Source: an uncultured Desulfovibrio sp.
Lineage (GTDB): Bacteria > Desulfobacterota > Desulfovibrionia > Desulfovibrionales > Desulfovibrionaceae
NCBI GenBank assembly: GCA_944327285.1
Contig: CALVHG010000023.1
Location: 1-40,030, forward strand
Length of the DNA: 40,030 nt
Direction: 5' to 3'
Part shown: in pieces, positions 1 through 9,117 of the stretch
Numbering within the stretch: the stretch's first letter is position 1
Layout: every line of letters starts with the position of its first letter
The notes under the pieces: generated by a model
Database searches by the model: none
Seen by the model: the letters and a program-made list of their open reading frames with translations, nothing else
What the model was told of the DNA's origin: nothing
Made by a program: the position numbers and the translations under genes

Positions 1-122
1 GCATTCCAAACCATACGGCCTGTCGTTTCGCGGAAAAAACGCGGTTTTTCCGCTCACTTTGGGCCGGGCGGCGCTGTGCTGCCGCCTTCGCGTTTCACCT
101 TTTTCAAAGTTGAAACGCTCTA
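1..122 (+). repeat. Element A copy 1 (cut by window start)
   Basis: This is the right-hand part of the interspersed element A, forward orientation. It has the second half of hairpin I, hairpin II (GCGGAAAAA / TTTTTCCGC), hairpin III (GGCGGC region) and hairpin IV (GCGTTTCA / TGAAACGC), and ends in GCTCTA at 117-122. The left end lies outside the window. Confidence 0.9.
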
Positions 123-187
123 GAACTCACTGTCTACATATGGCCAGTGCCCCTCTGAAAAAGCGCGTTGGGGGAAGGATGGGGGGC

Positions 188-357
188 CTGGGGGGAAGGA
201 ACCCCCCTTGCGCGCTAGCCAAGGGGGTTTCCTTCCCCCCAGTAACACAGCTAGCCGCGCCCGAATGGCGGCCGCAGGCCGTGCCCGTTAGGCGACACAG
301 GAACCTTACGGGCATCGACTGCAAAGATAAGGGGGTTTCTTCCCCCCAGAAAAACAG
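188..357 (-). repeat. Element B copy 1, with a large terminal palindrome
   Basis: Read on the minus strand this matches the second repeat family: a CTGGGGGGAAG-type G-rich start, then GTCGATGCCCGTA, then AACGGGCACGGCCTGCGGCC, then GCCATTCGG. The copy is extended by an inverted repeat whose arms lie at 188-210 and 220-242 (CTGGGGGGAAGGAA against TTTCCTTCCCCCCAG) around a 9-base loop. No convincing gene lies in 123-383. Confidence 0.75.
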
Positions 358-383
358 TTTAGCGCTCCCCAGGCGTTCAGTCT

Positions 384-1082
384 TCAGCACGAGCGCTTAC
401 GGCGCACCGGCAGGCGTTCCGCCAGCAAAAGACTTTCGTACCGGCCCGGCCCGCCGGCCGCATCCACCGACCGGTTGAGATCCCGACCATAAAACACCCG
501 CCAGAAACGCGCGGGCAGTCCTGCCAGCCGCTCGCGCAGCGCCGCTTCCTCCTCTGCTCCTCCGGCATGCCCTGTATAGCAATGAAGACACAGACAACCG
601 CACGGGGCCAGCCGTTCCAGCACCGCGTCCACGGCCCGCAAACTCGTTTCCACGCGGGTCACACAACTCTTGTCGCTGCCGGGCAGCCAGCCGAAATTAA
701 ACACCGCCGCTATCAAGGGACGCCCGGCGGCTTCCGGCACTTCCAGCAGCACATTTTCCAGTTCCTCATGCCCCCGGCACAGGCAGCGCCAGTCAGTCCC
801 AAGAGGCATTCCCGCCGCATGCAATTTTTCCCGCGCCTGGGCAAGCCGCGTTTCCGTAGCCGCAATGGCCGCGGGCTGCACATCAAGAGCCAGAACAAGC
901 GAGCCTTCCGGGGCAGTCTCCACTAAAAACAGCGTGTCATGCCCGTTCCCGGCCGTACCGTCCAGACACAGGGGCCGCGCCCCTGTTTCCCGCGCAGCCG
1001 CAAACGCCCGCGCCAGTCCAGCATGAGCAAGCTGATCCAGCAGCGAAGGGCGCGCGGGACGCAAGGCATGTTCACTGTGCAT
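384..1082 (-). CDS. mnmM: Class I SAM-dependent methyltransferase, MnmM/YtqB-like (tRNA 5-aminomethyl-2-thiouridine methyltransferase family)
   Basis: The 232-residue product has a glycine-rich SAM-binding motif (LDGTAGNGHDTLFLVE) near its N-terminus, and later FNFGWLPGSDK and CYTGHAGG, which match the pattern of the YtqB/MnmM family (GNGHDT, FNLGYLPGGDK, YxGHxGG). Known members methylate nm5s2U at the tRNA wobble position to mnm5s2U; the exact substrate here is inferred. The start at 1082 is chosen because GGGAGA lies 6 bases upstream; a longer frame from 1118 has no such site. The gene stands alone, with element B beyond its 3' end and element A upstream, so it is probably monocistronic. 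The family assignment is good; the precise enzyme name is less certain. Confidence 0.8.
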   Translation of the reverse strand: MHSEHALRPARPSLLDQLAHAGLARAFAAARETGARPLCLDGTAGNGHDTLFLVETAPEGSLVLALDVQPAAIAATETRLAQAREKLHAAGMPLGTDWRCLCRGHEELENVLLEVPEAAGRPLIAAVFNFGWLPGSDKSCVTRVETSLRAVDAVLERLAPCGCLCLHCYTGHAGGAEEEAALRERLAGLPARFWRVFYGRDLNRSVDAAGGPGRYESLLLAERLPVRRKRSC

Positions 1083-1151
1083 GAAAGATCTCCCGTAAAG
1101 ACGTGCCGCAACAGACACTGAAGGCTCAGAGAGCGCCTTTTTTCCTCAAAA

Positions 1152-1260
1152 TAGAGCCTTTTCAGTTTGAAACTGTGCGCTTCAAACCATATGGCCTGTC
1201 GTTTCGCGGAAAAACGCGGTTTTTCCGCTCGCTTTGGGCCAGACACCCGGCCGGGAAACA
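1152..1260 (+). repeat. Element A copy 2 (degenerate right end)
   Basis: Starts TAGAGCCTTTTCAGTTTGAA and keeps the CATATGGCCTGTCGTTTCGCGG block and hairpin II. After the CGCTTTGGGCC block the sequence no longer matches, so the right end is lost or has diverged before the mdtC-like stop codon at 1273. Confidence 0.8.
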
Positions 1261-1272
1261 CGCCGTCTCCGG

Positions 1273-4200
1273 CTACCCCTTGCGCGTCAGCACTTCCAGA
1301 CGACGGGCGCGAGTCCGGCCATAGCGGAGCTGCCAGCGCCAGCGGCGCACCCTGCGGCGCGCGCCATCCATGTAAAGAAAGACAACCGGCGTCGTGTAGA
1401 GGGTCAGAAGCTGGCTGAGGCACAGGCCGCCGACAATGGTCACCCCCAGGGGCTGACGGATTTCCGCGCCGTCACCCTGCCCCAGCGCCAGCGGCACAGC
1501 CCCGAAGAGCGCGGCGGCTGTCGTCATCATAATAGGCCGGAAGCGCAGACGGCAGGCTGTCACAATGGCCTCATCGGGCCTCTGCCCGCGCATGCGCATG
1601 GCGTCAAGGGCAAAGTCAATCATCATGATGGCATTTTTCTTGACGATGCCGCACAGCAGCAGCACCCCGATCAGGGCAATGACGCTGAATTCCATGCCGC
1701 AGAAAAGCAGCGCCAGCAGCGCGCCGCCCCCGGCGCTGGGAAGCGTGGACAGAATGGTCAGCGGATGCACAAGACTTTCATACAGGATGCCCAGCACAAT
1801 ATAGAGCGCCGCCAGAGCCGCCAGAATAAGAATGACCTGATTCTGGAGCGTTTCGCTGAACATCTTGGCCGTGCCCTGAAAGCTGCCGACAACGGAGGAC
1901 GGCATGCCGATACGCACGCGCGCCTCGTCAATGGCGGTCTGCGCCTGCGACAGCGACGAACCGGGAGCCAGATTAAAGGCCAGCGTCACGGCGGCAAACT
2001 GCCCCTGATGGGAAACCGACAACGGCGCAAAACCGGGACCGACTGTGGCCACGCTCAACAGCGGCACTAAGCCGTCCTGCCCGCGCAGATAGACCTTTTG
2101 CAGGGCGTCTTCTCCTTCCAGCCATGAAGGAATGAACTCCAGCACCACCCGATACTGGTTCTTGTCCCGGTACATGGTAGAGACCTGCCGCTGTCCGAAG
2201 GCGTTGTTAAGCGCGTTGTCCACGTCCTGCATGGTCAGACCGTAGCGCGCCAGCGCGTCCCGATCCACACTCAGAACCGTCTGAAGGCCGCGCTCTTCAA
2301 TATCGCTGTCCACATCTTTCAGGAAGGGAATACCCGCCAGCTCTTCCTGCAATTTCCTGCCCCAGCGGCGCAGCTCGTCGAGGTCGTCCGCCTGCAAGGT
2401 ATACTGATACTGCGACCGCGCGCTGCGGCCGCCCATCATAATATCCTGCGCCGCCTGAAGAAAAATCTGAAGACCGGGTTCGGACGAGAGACGGCCGCGC
2501 AGACGGGCTATGACGGCGTCGGCCGAAACCTTGCGTTCTTCCAGCGGCTTCAGGGCAATAAAGATCCCCCCGCCGCCGCGCGCGCCGGAGATATGACCGG
2601 AAACCTGCTCCACGGCGGGATCGGAACGAATAATTTCCATCAGCCGGGGCAATTTCTCCACGATATTCTGATAAGAGGAGCTTTGATCCGCGCGCATGCC
2701 GCCCATGATGACGCCCGTATCCTGCTGCGGAAAAAAGCCCTTGGGCACGATGATGTACAGCCAGACATTAGCAGCCAGCACCAGAAAGAGGGAAAACAGC
2801 GTCAGCCCCCGATGGCGCAGCACCACGGCAAGGCTGCGTTCGTAGCCGGACTGCATGCCCTCCAGCAGACGTCCCCAGGCCCGATCGATACGCGCCCGCA
2901 GCCGGGCAAACGCGCCCTGCTCCCCGGCGTTGCGTTTCAAATCTTCGGGCCGCAGCATATGGGCGCACATCATTGGCGTCGTAGTCAGAGACACAAGCAT
3001 GGACACAAGCACAGCCGTTGTCAGCACCACGGCAAACTCGCGGAACAGACGCCCGACAATGCCGCCCATGAACAGAATGGGCGCAAACACCGCCACCAGC
3101 GAAATAGAAATGGAAATGACGGTAAAGCCGACCTCGCGCGCGCCGCGCAACGCGGCACGCAGCGGCGTTTCTCCCAGTTCCATACGCCGCACGATATTTT
3201 CCAGCACCACAATGGCGTCGTCCACCACAAAGCCCGTGGCAATGGTCAGGGCCATGAGGGAAAGATTGTCCAGGGTGTAGTCGCAAAGGTACATGACCCC
3301 GAAGGTGCCAATCAGGGATACCGGCGCAGCCACGGCGGGAATAGTGGTGGCCCGGCCGTTGCGCAAAAAGAGAAAGACCACCAGCACCACGAGCACGACG
3401 GAAATCATGAGGCTCTTTTCCACCTCATGCAAAGAGGCCCGGATGGTCTGCGAGCGATCCATGCGCAGGGAAAGATCGGCGCTTTCGGGCAGCCACGAAC
3501 GCAGCTGCGGCAACATGGCCTTAACGCGATCCACTGTTTCTATGATATTCGCACCGGGGGAACGAAAAATAATAAGCAGAATTGCGGGTTTGCCGTTGGC
3601 AACAGCCATATTGCGCTCGTCCTGCGGCCCGTCGCGCACAACGGCGATGTCGCCAAGACGCACGGTCCCCTCGTCCGTATGGGCGACAATCAGTTTCTTA
3701 TAGTCCTCCGCCGTGGAAAGCTGATCGCTGGCATCGACCAGCCAGGAATATTCGCCGTCGTCCAGCAGACCTTTGGGCAGATAGGCGTTGGCGCCCGCAA
3801 TAGCGGAACGCACCGTCTCCATATCAAGCCCCATGCGATTGAGCGCGTCGGGAATGACATCCACGCGCACGGCAGGCAACGCGCCGCCGCCCACCGTCAC
3901 TTCGCCCACGCCTTCCATCTGGGAAATCTTCTGCGCCAGCACCGTGGAAGCCGCGTCATAGAGCTGCGTCCGCGTCAGCGTATCGGAGGTGACAGACAGA
4001 ATCATAATGGGCGCGCCCGCCGGATTCACCTTGCGATAGCTGGGATTGGACGGCATGGTGGGCAGCGTGGAACGCGCCGCGTTGATGGCCCCCTGCACAT
4101 CGCGAGCCGCGCCGTTGATGTCGCGGTTCAAATCAAATTGCAGCGTCACATTGCTGGAACCGAGGCTGCTGCTCGACGTCATTTCCGTGATACCCGCGAT

Positions 4201-4473
4201 GCGCCCCAGCGCCCGTTCCAGCGGCGTCGCCACGGTGGCGGCCATGGTTTCCGGGCTTGCGCCCGGCATGGAGGCGCGCACAACCACCACGGGCATATCC
4301 ACCTGCGGCAAAGGCGCCACGGGCAGCAGGGCAAAGGCGGCTATCCCCGCCAGCAGGACCGCCAGCGTCAGCAACGTGGTTGCCACCGGCCTGCGGATAA
4401 AGGGCGCGGAAATGTTCAGCGGCAGAAATTCCGGCCCGAAACGCTTGCGCTTTTCCCCGTGGCGCCCGCTCAT
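1273..4473 (-). CDS. mdtC: RND multidrug efflux transporter subunit, MdtC/MuxC-like
   Basis: The 1066-residue inner-membrane proton/drug antiporter belongs to the AcrB (HAE1) family. Visible features are the N-terminal segment [15 protein letters not shown] leading into TM1, the periplasmic porter region beginning [14 protein letters not shown], and the central membrane bundle with [14 protein letters not shown], whose paired Asp residues form the proton relay in AcrB. The C-terminal half repeats the pattern ([14 protein letters not shown]). It is the second of two tandem RND genes; its ATG overlaps the stop of the upstream gene by 4 bases, so the two are translationally coupled. That pairing is typical of MdtBC/MuxBC heteromeric pumps. 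The N-terminus has about 15 extra basic residues before the usual start. No membrane-fusion (MdtA) or outer-membrane channel gene is nearby. Confidence 0.9.
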   Translation of the reverse strand: MSGRHGEKRKRFGPEFLPLNISAPFIRRPVATTLLTLAVLLAGIAAFALLPVAPLPQVDMPVVVVRASMPGASPETMAATVATPLERALGRIAGITEMTSSSSLGSSNVTLQFDLNRDINGAARDVQGAINAARSTLPTMPSNPSYRKVNPAGAPIMILSVTSDTLTRTQLYDAASTVLAQKISQMEGVGEVTVGGGALPAVRVDVIPDALNRMGLDMETVRSAIAGANAYLPKGLLDDGEYSWLVDASDQLSTAEDYKKLIVAHTDEGTVRLGDIAVVRDGPQDERNMAVANGKPAILLIIFRSPGANIIETVDRVKAMLPQLRSWLPESADLSLRMDRSQTIRASLHEVEKSLMISVVLVVLVVFLFLRNGRATTIPAVAAPVSLIGTFGVMYLCDYTLDNLSLMALTIATGFVVDDAIVVLENIVRRMELGETPLRAALRGAREVGFTVISISISLVAVFAPILFMGGIVGRLFREFAVVLTTAVLVSMLVSLTTTPMMCAHMLRPEDLKRNAGEQGAFARLRARIDRAWGRLLEGMQSGYERSLAVVLRHRGLTLFSLFLVLAANVWLYIIVPKGFFPQQDTGVIMGGMRADQSSSYQNIVEKLPRLMEIIRSDPAVEQVSGHISGARGGGGIFIALKPLEERKVSADAVIARLRGRLSSEPGLQIFLQAAQDIMMGGRSARSQYQYTLQADDLDELRRWGRKLQEELAGIPFLKDVDSDIEERGLQTVLSVDRDALARYGLTMQDVDNALNNAFGQRQVSTMYRDKNQYRVVLEFIPSWLEGEDALQKVYLRGQDGLVPLLSVATVGPGFAPLSVSHQGQFAAVTLAFNLAPGSSLSQAQTAIDEARVRIGMPSSVVGSFQGTAKMFSETLQNQVILILAALAALYIVLGILYESLVHPLTILSTLPSAGGGALLALLFCGMEFSVIALIGVLLLCGIVKKNAIMMIDFALDAMRMRGQRPDEAIVTACRLRFRPIMMTTAAALFGAVPLALGQGDGAEIRQPLGVTIVGGLCLSQLLTLYTTPVVFLYMDGARRRVRRWRWQLRYGRTRARRLEVLTRKG

Positions 4474-7400
4474 GCGCGTTCCTCCCCGGCATGGCCGGAG
4501 CGCCGGAAACGCTGCGCCAGACGATCAAACCAGAGATAAATCACAGGCGTGGTAAAGAGGGTGAGCGCCTGGCTGAAAATCAGCCCGCCAACCATAGTCA
4601 CGCCGAGGGGACGGCGTAGCTCCGCGCCCATGCCCCAGCCGATCATCAGAGGCAGCGCCCCCAGCAGAGCCGCCATTGTCGTCATGAGAATGGGACGCAG
4701 ACGCAGCAGACAGGCCTGCCGGATGGCCTCTTCCGGGGCCTTGCCCTCTCCGCGTTCCGCTTCCAGGGCAAAGTCGATCATCATGATGGCGTTTTTCTTG
4801 ACGATACCGATGAGCAGAATAATGCCGATGATACCCACCACGCCCAGTTCCATGTCGCAGACAATCAAGGCCAACAGCGCGCCCACGCCCGCCGACGGCA
4901 GGGTGGAAAGGATGGTAACCGGATGCACATAGCTCTCGTAGAGCACGCCGAGCACGATGTACATAGTGATGACGGCCGCCAGAATCAGCCACACCTGATT
5001 ATCGGTAGAGGACAGAAACGCATGCGCCGCGCCCTGAAACTGCGTCCGCAACGATGACGGCAGACCGGCCTCCGCCTCTGCTTCCTGCACAGCCTTCACG
5101 GCCGCGCCAAGAGAGGAATCCTCGTCCACATTAAAGGACAGCGTAGCCACGGGGAACTGCCCCTGCCGCGCCACGGACAGATGCACGGCCCGTTCTTCGA
5201 CACGCGCAACGGCCGTCAGCGGCACTGGCTGGTCGCCGGTACCGCGCACATAGATATTTTCCAGCGTTCCCGGACCGTTGCGGAACAGGGGCGCGCTCTC
5301 CAGCACCACCTTGTACTGATTGGTCTGGGTAAAAATAGTGGAGATCAGACGCTGGCCGAGCGCATCATACAGCGCATTGTCAATATCGCTCATGGTCAGG
5401 CCGTAGCGCGAGGCCGCATCCCGATCAATATTAATCCACACGGCCCGCCCGCGGGCCTGCATGTCCGACGCCACATGCGAGAGCTCCGGCCGGGCGCGCA
5501 GCGCCTGCAAAAGACGCGGCTCCCAGGCTTCCAGCTGCTCCCGGCTCAGGGCCTCCACCGTAAACTGATACTGCGTGCGGGAAACGCGGTCCTCGATGGT
5601 CAAATCCTGCACCGGCTGCATGTAGAGCCGCTGGCCGGGCACGCTGTCGGCCTTCTGCATGATCCGCCGGGCGATTTCCTGCGCGCGCGCATCGCGCTCC
5701 GACAAATCCTTGAGGTTGACCGTCAGCCGCGACGTGCCCAGACTGGGATTAATTCCGTCCACGCCTACAAAAAAAGCCACGCTTTCCACAGCCGGGTCCG
5801 CCATGATGATCTCGGCCAGCTCCCGCTGACGGCGCGTCATGGCGGCAAAGGAACTATCCTGCGGCGCTTCGGCAATGCCTTGCAGCACGCCTGTATCCTG
5901 CGTGGGGAAGAAGCCCTTGGGCGTCACGATATACAGAGCCACGGTCAGCAGCAGCGTCCCGACGGCAACCGCCAGCACAAGGCCCTGCCGGGCAAGCACC
6001 CAGTCCAGCGCCCGCGCATACCAGCGCAGCAGAAAGTCGAAAAAGGCCCCGTGTTCCTGCTGTCTGCCATGTTCTCTGCCGAGCATGACCGCGCAGAGCA
6101 TAGGCGTCAGGCTCAGGGAAATAGCCGCCGATATGAGGATGGTCACGGCCAGCGTTACGGCAAATTCACGGAAGAGCCTCCCGGACACGTCGCCCATGAA
6201 CAGCAGAGGAATCAGCACGGCCACCAGCGACAGGGTCAAAGATATGATGGTGAAGCCAATCTGCCCCGCCCCCTGAAGCGCGGCCTGCAAGGGCTTCATG
6301 CCTTCTTCCAGATAGCGGGAAATATTTTCGATCACCACAATGGCGTCGTCCACTACGAAGCCGGAAGCAATAACCAGCGCCATCAGCGTCAGGTTATTGA
6401 GCGAATAGCCCGCAAGATACATGATGCCCAGCGAACCGACGAGCGACAAAGGCACGGCCAGCGCGGGAATGATTGTCGCCTGCACATTGCGCAAAAACAG
6501 CCAGATGACCGCGATGACCAGCACGATAGCCAGCGCCAGCTCCAGCTGCACGTCGTGCACGGTGGCGCGGATGGTCACCGTGCGATCCGTGACGGTGATG
6601 ATCTCCACATTGCCGGGCAGCGTCTGCCGGATGCGCGGCACCAGCTCGTTGACGCTGTCGGCCACCTCAATGACGTTGGCTCCGGGCTGCCGCTGCACGG
6701 AAAGAATGATGGCGGGACGGAAATCCTGCCCCCGCCCGGCCACATAGGCGGCAAGACGGGCGTTTTCCGCCCCTTCCACAACCTCGGCCACATCCTGAAG
6801 CCGCAGCGGCGCGCCGTTTTTGTAGCCGATGATGACGCGGGCGTACTCCTCGGCGGAAGCCAGCTGATCATTGGCGTCAATGGTGCTGGCGCGCTCCTTG
6901 CCGTCAAAGCTGCCCTTGGAGTCGTTGACGTTGGCCTTATCCACGGCGGTGCGCACGTCGGCCAGCGTCAGGCCCGCGGACGCCAGCGCCTTGGGATTGA
7001 CCTGAATGCGCACGGCGGGGCGCTGGCCGCCCGAAATCGTCACCAGCCCCACGCCGGGCAGTTGCGAAATTTTCTGGGCCAGCCGCGTGTCCACCAGGTC
7101 TTCGAGACGTGTCAGCGGCATGGCGTCGCTGACCACCGCCAGCGTCATGATGGGCGGGTCCGCCGGATTGACCTTGCTGTATACCGGCGGATTGGGCAAA
7201 TCCTGCGGCAGCAGACTGTCCGCCGCATTGATGGCCGCCTGCACTTCCTGCTCCGCCACATCCAGCGGCACGGACAAGTCAAATTGCAGGGTAATGACCG
7301 AGGCCCCCGCCGACGACTGGGACGACATCTGCACCAGCCCCGACATAGTGCCGAACTGCCGCTCCAGGGGAGCGGTCACCACGGCCGCCATGACATCGGG

Positions 7401-7565
7401 CGACGCGCCGGGGTAAAAGGTCTGCACCTGCATGGTGGGATAGTCGATCTGCGGCAGGGCGGCTATGGGCAGATAACGGTAGGCCAGCAGACCGGAGAGA
7501 AGAAGCGCCGCCATCAGAAGCGATGTGGCAATGGGACGAAGAATGAAAATGCGCGATATGTTCAT
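4470..7565 (-). CDS. mdtB: RND multidrug efflux transporter subunit, MdtB/MuxB-like
   Basis: The 1031-residue AcrB-family transporter begins [20 protein letters not shown], the standard RND start. It has two homologous halves, each with a TM1 segment, a large periplasmic loop and a membrane bundle. [14 protein letters not shown] carries the two Asp residues of the proton path, and the second half has [18 protein letters not shown]. It is first of the mdtB-mdtC pair and should form a mixed trimer with the next gene. It starts 12 bases after the exonuclease III stop codon and shows no good Shine-Dalgarno sequence (CTTTCCCTTCC precedes ATG), so reinitiation after the upstream gene is likely. Substrates cannot be read from the sequence. 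Confidence 0.9.
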   Translation of the reverse strand: MNISRIFILRPIATSLLMAALLLSGLLAYRYLPIAALPQIDYPTMQVQTFYPGASPDVMAAVVTAPLERQFGTMSGLVQMSSQSSAGASVITLQFDLSVPLDVAEQEVQAAINAADSLLPQDLPNPPVYSKVNPADPPIMTLAVVSDAMPLTRLEDLVDTRLAQKISQLPGVGLVTISGGQRPAVRIQVNPKALASAGLTLADVRTAVDKANVNDSKGSFDGKERASTIDANDQLASAEEYARVIIGYKNGAPLRLQDVAEVVEGAENARLAAYVAGRGQDFRPAIILSVQRQPGANVIEVADSVNELVPRIRQTLPGNVEIITVTDRTVTIRATVHDVQLELALAIVLVIAVIWLFLRNVQATIIPALAVPLSLVGSLGIMYLAGYSLNNLTLMALVIASGFVVDDAIVVIENISRYLEEGMKPLQAALQGAGQIGFTIISLTLSLVAVLIPLLFMGDVSGRLFREFAVTLAVTILISAAISLSLTPMLCAVMLGREHGRQQEHGAFFDFLLRWYARALDWVLARQGLVLAVAVGTLLLTVALYIVTPKGFFPTQDTGVLQGIAEAPQDSSFAAMTRRQRELAEIIMADPAVESVAFFVGVDGINPSLGTSRLTVNLKDLSERDARAQEIARRIMQKADSVPGQRLYMQPVQDLTIEDRVSRTQYQFTVEALSREQLEAWEPRLLQALRARPELSHVASDMQARGRAVWINIDRDAASRYGLTMSDIDNALYDALGQRLISTIFTQTNQYKVVLESAPLFRNGPGTLENIYVRGTGDQPVPLTAVARVEERAVHLSVARQGQFPVATLSFNVDEDSSLGAAVKAVQEAEAEAGLPSSLRTQFQGAAHAFLSSTDNQVWLILAAVITMYIVLGVLYESYVHPVTILSTLPSAGVGALLALIVCDMELGVVGIIGIILLIGIVKKNAIMMIDFALEAERGEGKAPEEAIRQACLLRLRPILMTTMAALLGALPLMIGWGMGAELRRPLGVTMVGGLIFSQALTLFTTPVIYLWFDRLAQRFRRSGHAGEERA

Positions 7566-7577
7566 GGAAGGGAAAGG

Positions 7578-8384
7578 CTAGAACTCCAGACAGAGGCAGA
7601 CGGGGCAGTGATCCGAACCGCGCACGTCGGCCGCGATCCAGGCATCCGCCACATTGGGGCGCAGTTCCTCGGAAACAAAGAAGTAGTCGATGCGCCAGCC
7701 GATGTTCTTTTCCCGCGCCCGCGTTTTGTACGACCACCACGAATAGCAGCCGGGTTCGTCGCCATGACACAGGCGGAAGGTGTCGATATAGCCGAGAGAG
7801 ACAAAGCGATCCAGAAAGGCCCGCTCTTCCGGCAGAAAGCCGGTATTTTTGACGTTCTGTTTCGGTCTGGCGAGATCAATTTCCCTGTGGGCAATATTGA
7901 AGTCCCCACAGACTACGATGGGCTTGCTTTTGCGGCATTCTTCCGCATAGCGCACAAAGGCGTCAAAATAGCCCATTTTATAAGGCACGCGCTTGAAGCG
8001 CCCCGTGGGCTTGCCGTTTTCGTCCAGCTCTTCCGCGCCGCCGTTGGGAAAATATCCGTTGAAGAAGTGAAAACGCTCAAATTCCAGATGCAACAGACGG
8101 CCTTCGCCCTGCCACTCGGTTTCCGGCAGTTCATGGCGCACAAAAAGCGGCGCCTGCCGGCTGAATACCGCCACGCCGGAATAGCCCTTTTTAACGACGC
8201 TGGACGCCCACTCGCTGTGCCAGCCCTCCGGCCGTACTAGTTCGGGAGCAAGCTGCTCCGGAGCGGCCTTGGTTTCCTGCAAGGCAAAGACATCCGCGCC
8301 GGATTCCTGAAACCAGCGCCATTCCTCTTTAGCGGATATGGCACGTAAGCCATTGACATTCCAGGAAACAAGAGTTTGACGCAT
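7578..8384 (-). CDS. xth: Exodeoxyribonuclease III (AP endonuclease, ExoA/XthA family)
   Basis: The 268-residue product is of normal length for this endonuclease/exonuclease/phosphatase fold. The family's catalytic motifs appear in order: SWNVNGLRAI at the N-terminus, LQETK with the metal-binding Glu, GYSGVAVFS, CGDFNIAHREIDL with the Asp/Asn pair, IDYFFVS, and GSDHCPV at the C-terminus with the Asp-His pair. It should cleave abasic sites and trim 3' ends in base excision repair. The start at 8384 is preceded by GAGG 8 bases upstream and begins MRQTLVSWNVNG as in homologues; a longer frame to 8486 has no support. It lies just upstream of the two RND genes and probably shares their transcript. 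Confidence 0.93.
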   Translation of the reverse strand: MRQTLVSWNVNGLRAISAKEEWRWFQESGADVFALQETKAAPEQLAPELVRPEGWHSEWASSVVKKGYSGVAVFSRQAPLFVRHELPETEWQGEGRLLHLEFERFHFFNGYFPNGGAEELDENGKPTGRFKRVPYKMGYFDAFVRYAEECRKSKPIVVCGDFNIAHREIDLARPKQNVKNTGFLPEERAFLDRFVSLGYIDTFRLCHGDEPGCYSWWSYKTRAREKNIGWRIDYFFVSEELRPNVADAWIAADVRGSDHCPVCLCLEF

Positions 8385-8450
8385 ACAAAAACCTCGCGTG
8401 TTTTCCGCCCTGACCATAGCCGAGCCCGCACGGGAGAGCAAGACGTTCCA

Positions 8451-8479
8451 TTGCGGGGCAGGGCGTTTTCTGCTACGCT
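8451..8479 (+). promoter_or_regulatory. Putative sigma-70 promoter for purH-hflX
   Basis: TTGCGG at 8451-8456 and TACGCT at 8474-8479 are separated by 17 bases, 40 bases before the purH start. It lies in the divergent region between xth and purH. Pattern match only. Confidence 0.5.
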
Positions 8480-8519
8480 GTTTCACGCGTAAGAACGCAA
8501 CTTTTTACAGGAGTTCAAC

Positions 8520-9116
8520 ATGGACTTTTTGCCTATCCGTCGCGCCATCCTGAGCGTGACTGACAAGACGGGTCTTGTGGACTTTGCCTCCTTTCTCGTG
8601 GAGCACAAGGTGGAGCTTGTCTCTACCGGCGGCACGCAGAAGGCTCTTGAGCAGGCGGGACTGCCGGTGACGGCCGTCAGCACCGTCACGGGCTTCCCCG
8701 AAATTCTCGGCGGCCGCGTCAAGACGCTGCATCCCAAGATCCACGCGGGCATCCTCTGCAACAAGGACAATCCCGAACATCTGAAGACCATTGCCGAAAA
8801 AGGCATTCTTCCGTTCGATCTCGTCTGTGTCAATCTCTACGACTTTGCCGGCGCGGTGGAGCGCAAGCTCTCGCTGGAACAGGCCGTGGAGGAAATCGAC
8901 ATCGGCGGCCCCTGCATGATCCGCGCGGCGGCCAAGAACTTCCACAGCATTCTGGTGCTGCCCTCGACGCAGTGGTACGACGCGGCCAGAGAGGAAATGG
9001 TCGCCCACGACATGCGCGTGGGTCTGCCGTTCCGTCAGCTCATGGCTTCGCGGGCCTTTGAGGCCACGTCGCGCTATGACGCGCTGATCTGCTCCTATAT
9101 CCGCCCCGGAGACTAG
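8520..9116 (+). CDS. purH: IMP cyclohydrolase, stand-alone PurH N-terminal domain
   Basis: The 198-residue product covers only the MGS-like IMP cyclohydrolase half of PurH; the AICAR transformylase half (about 300 residues in the fused enzyme) is absent and the frame ends cleanly. It shows ILSVTDKTGL, STGGTQKAL, GGRVKTLHPKIHAGIL (the catalytic Lys/His region) and EIDIGGPCMIRAAAKN. It should close FAICAR to IMP in the last step of purine synthesis. AGGAG sits 6 bases before ATG. The formyl transfer step must come from a separate gene, which is not in this window. It is the first gene of a pair with hflX, whose start immediately follows its stop codon. Confidence 0.9.
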   Translation: MDFLPIRRAILSVTDKTGLVDFASFLVEHKVELVSTGGTQKALEQAGLPVTAVSTVTGFPEILGGRVKTLHPKIHAGILCNKDNPEHLKTIAEKGILPFDLVCVNLYDFAGAVERKLSLEQAVEEIDIGGPCMIRAAAKNFHSILVLPSTQWYDAAREEMVAHDMRVGLPFRQLMASRAFEATSRYDALICSYIRPGD

Positions 9117-9117
9117 T

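Noticed and set aside
59..478. Open frame across element A and B at the window start
   Set aside because: It translates repeat sequence, has no ribosome site, and changes character with each repeat block; the same frame pattern recurs at other A copies.
2593..4539. Long plus-strand open frame opposite the RND gene
   Set aside because: It is a mirror of a GC-rich coding strand, full of His/Gln/Arg, with no ribosome site or family features; the minus-strand RND protein explains the sequence.
5181..8240. Long plus-strand open frame opposite mdtB and xth
   Set aside because: Same composition artefact; the protein is low in complexity and unrelated to any family, while both minus-strand genes are complete.
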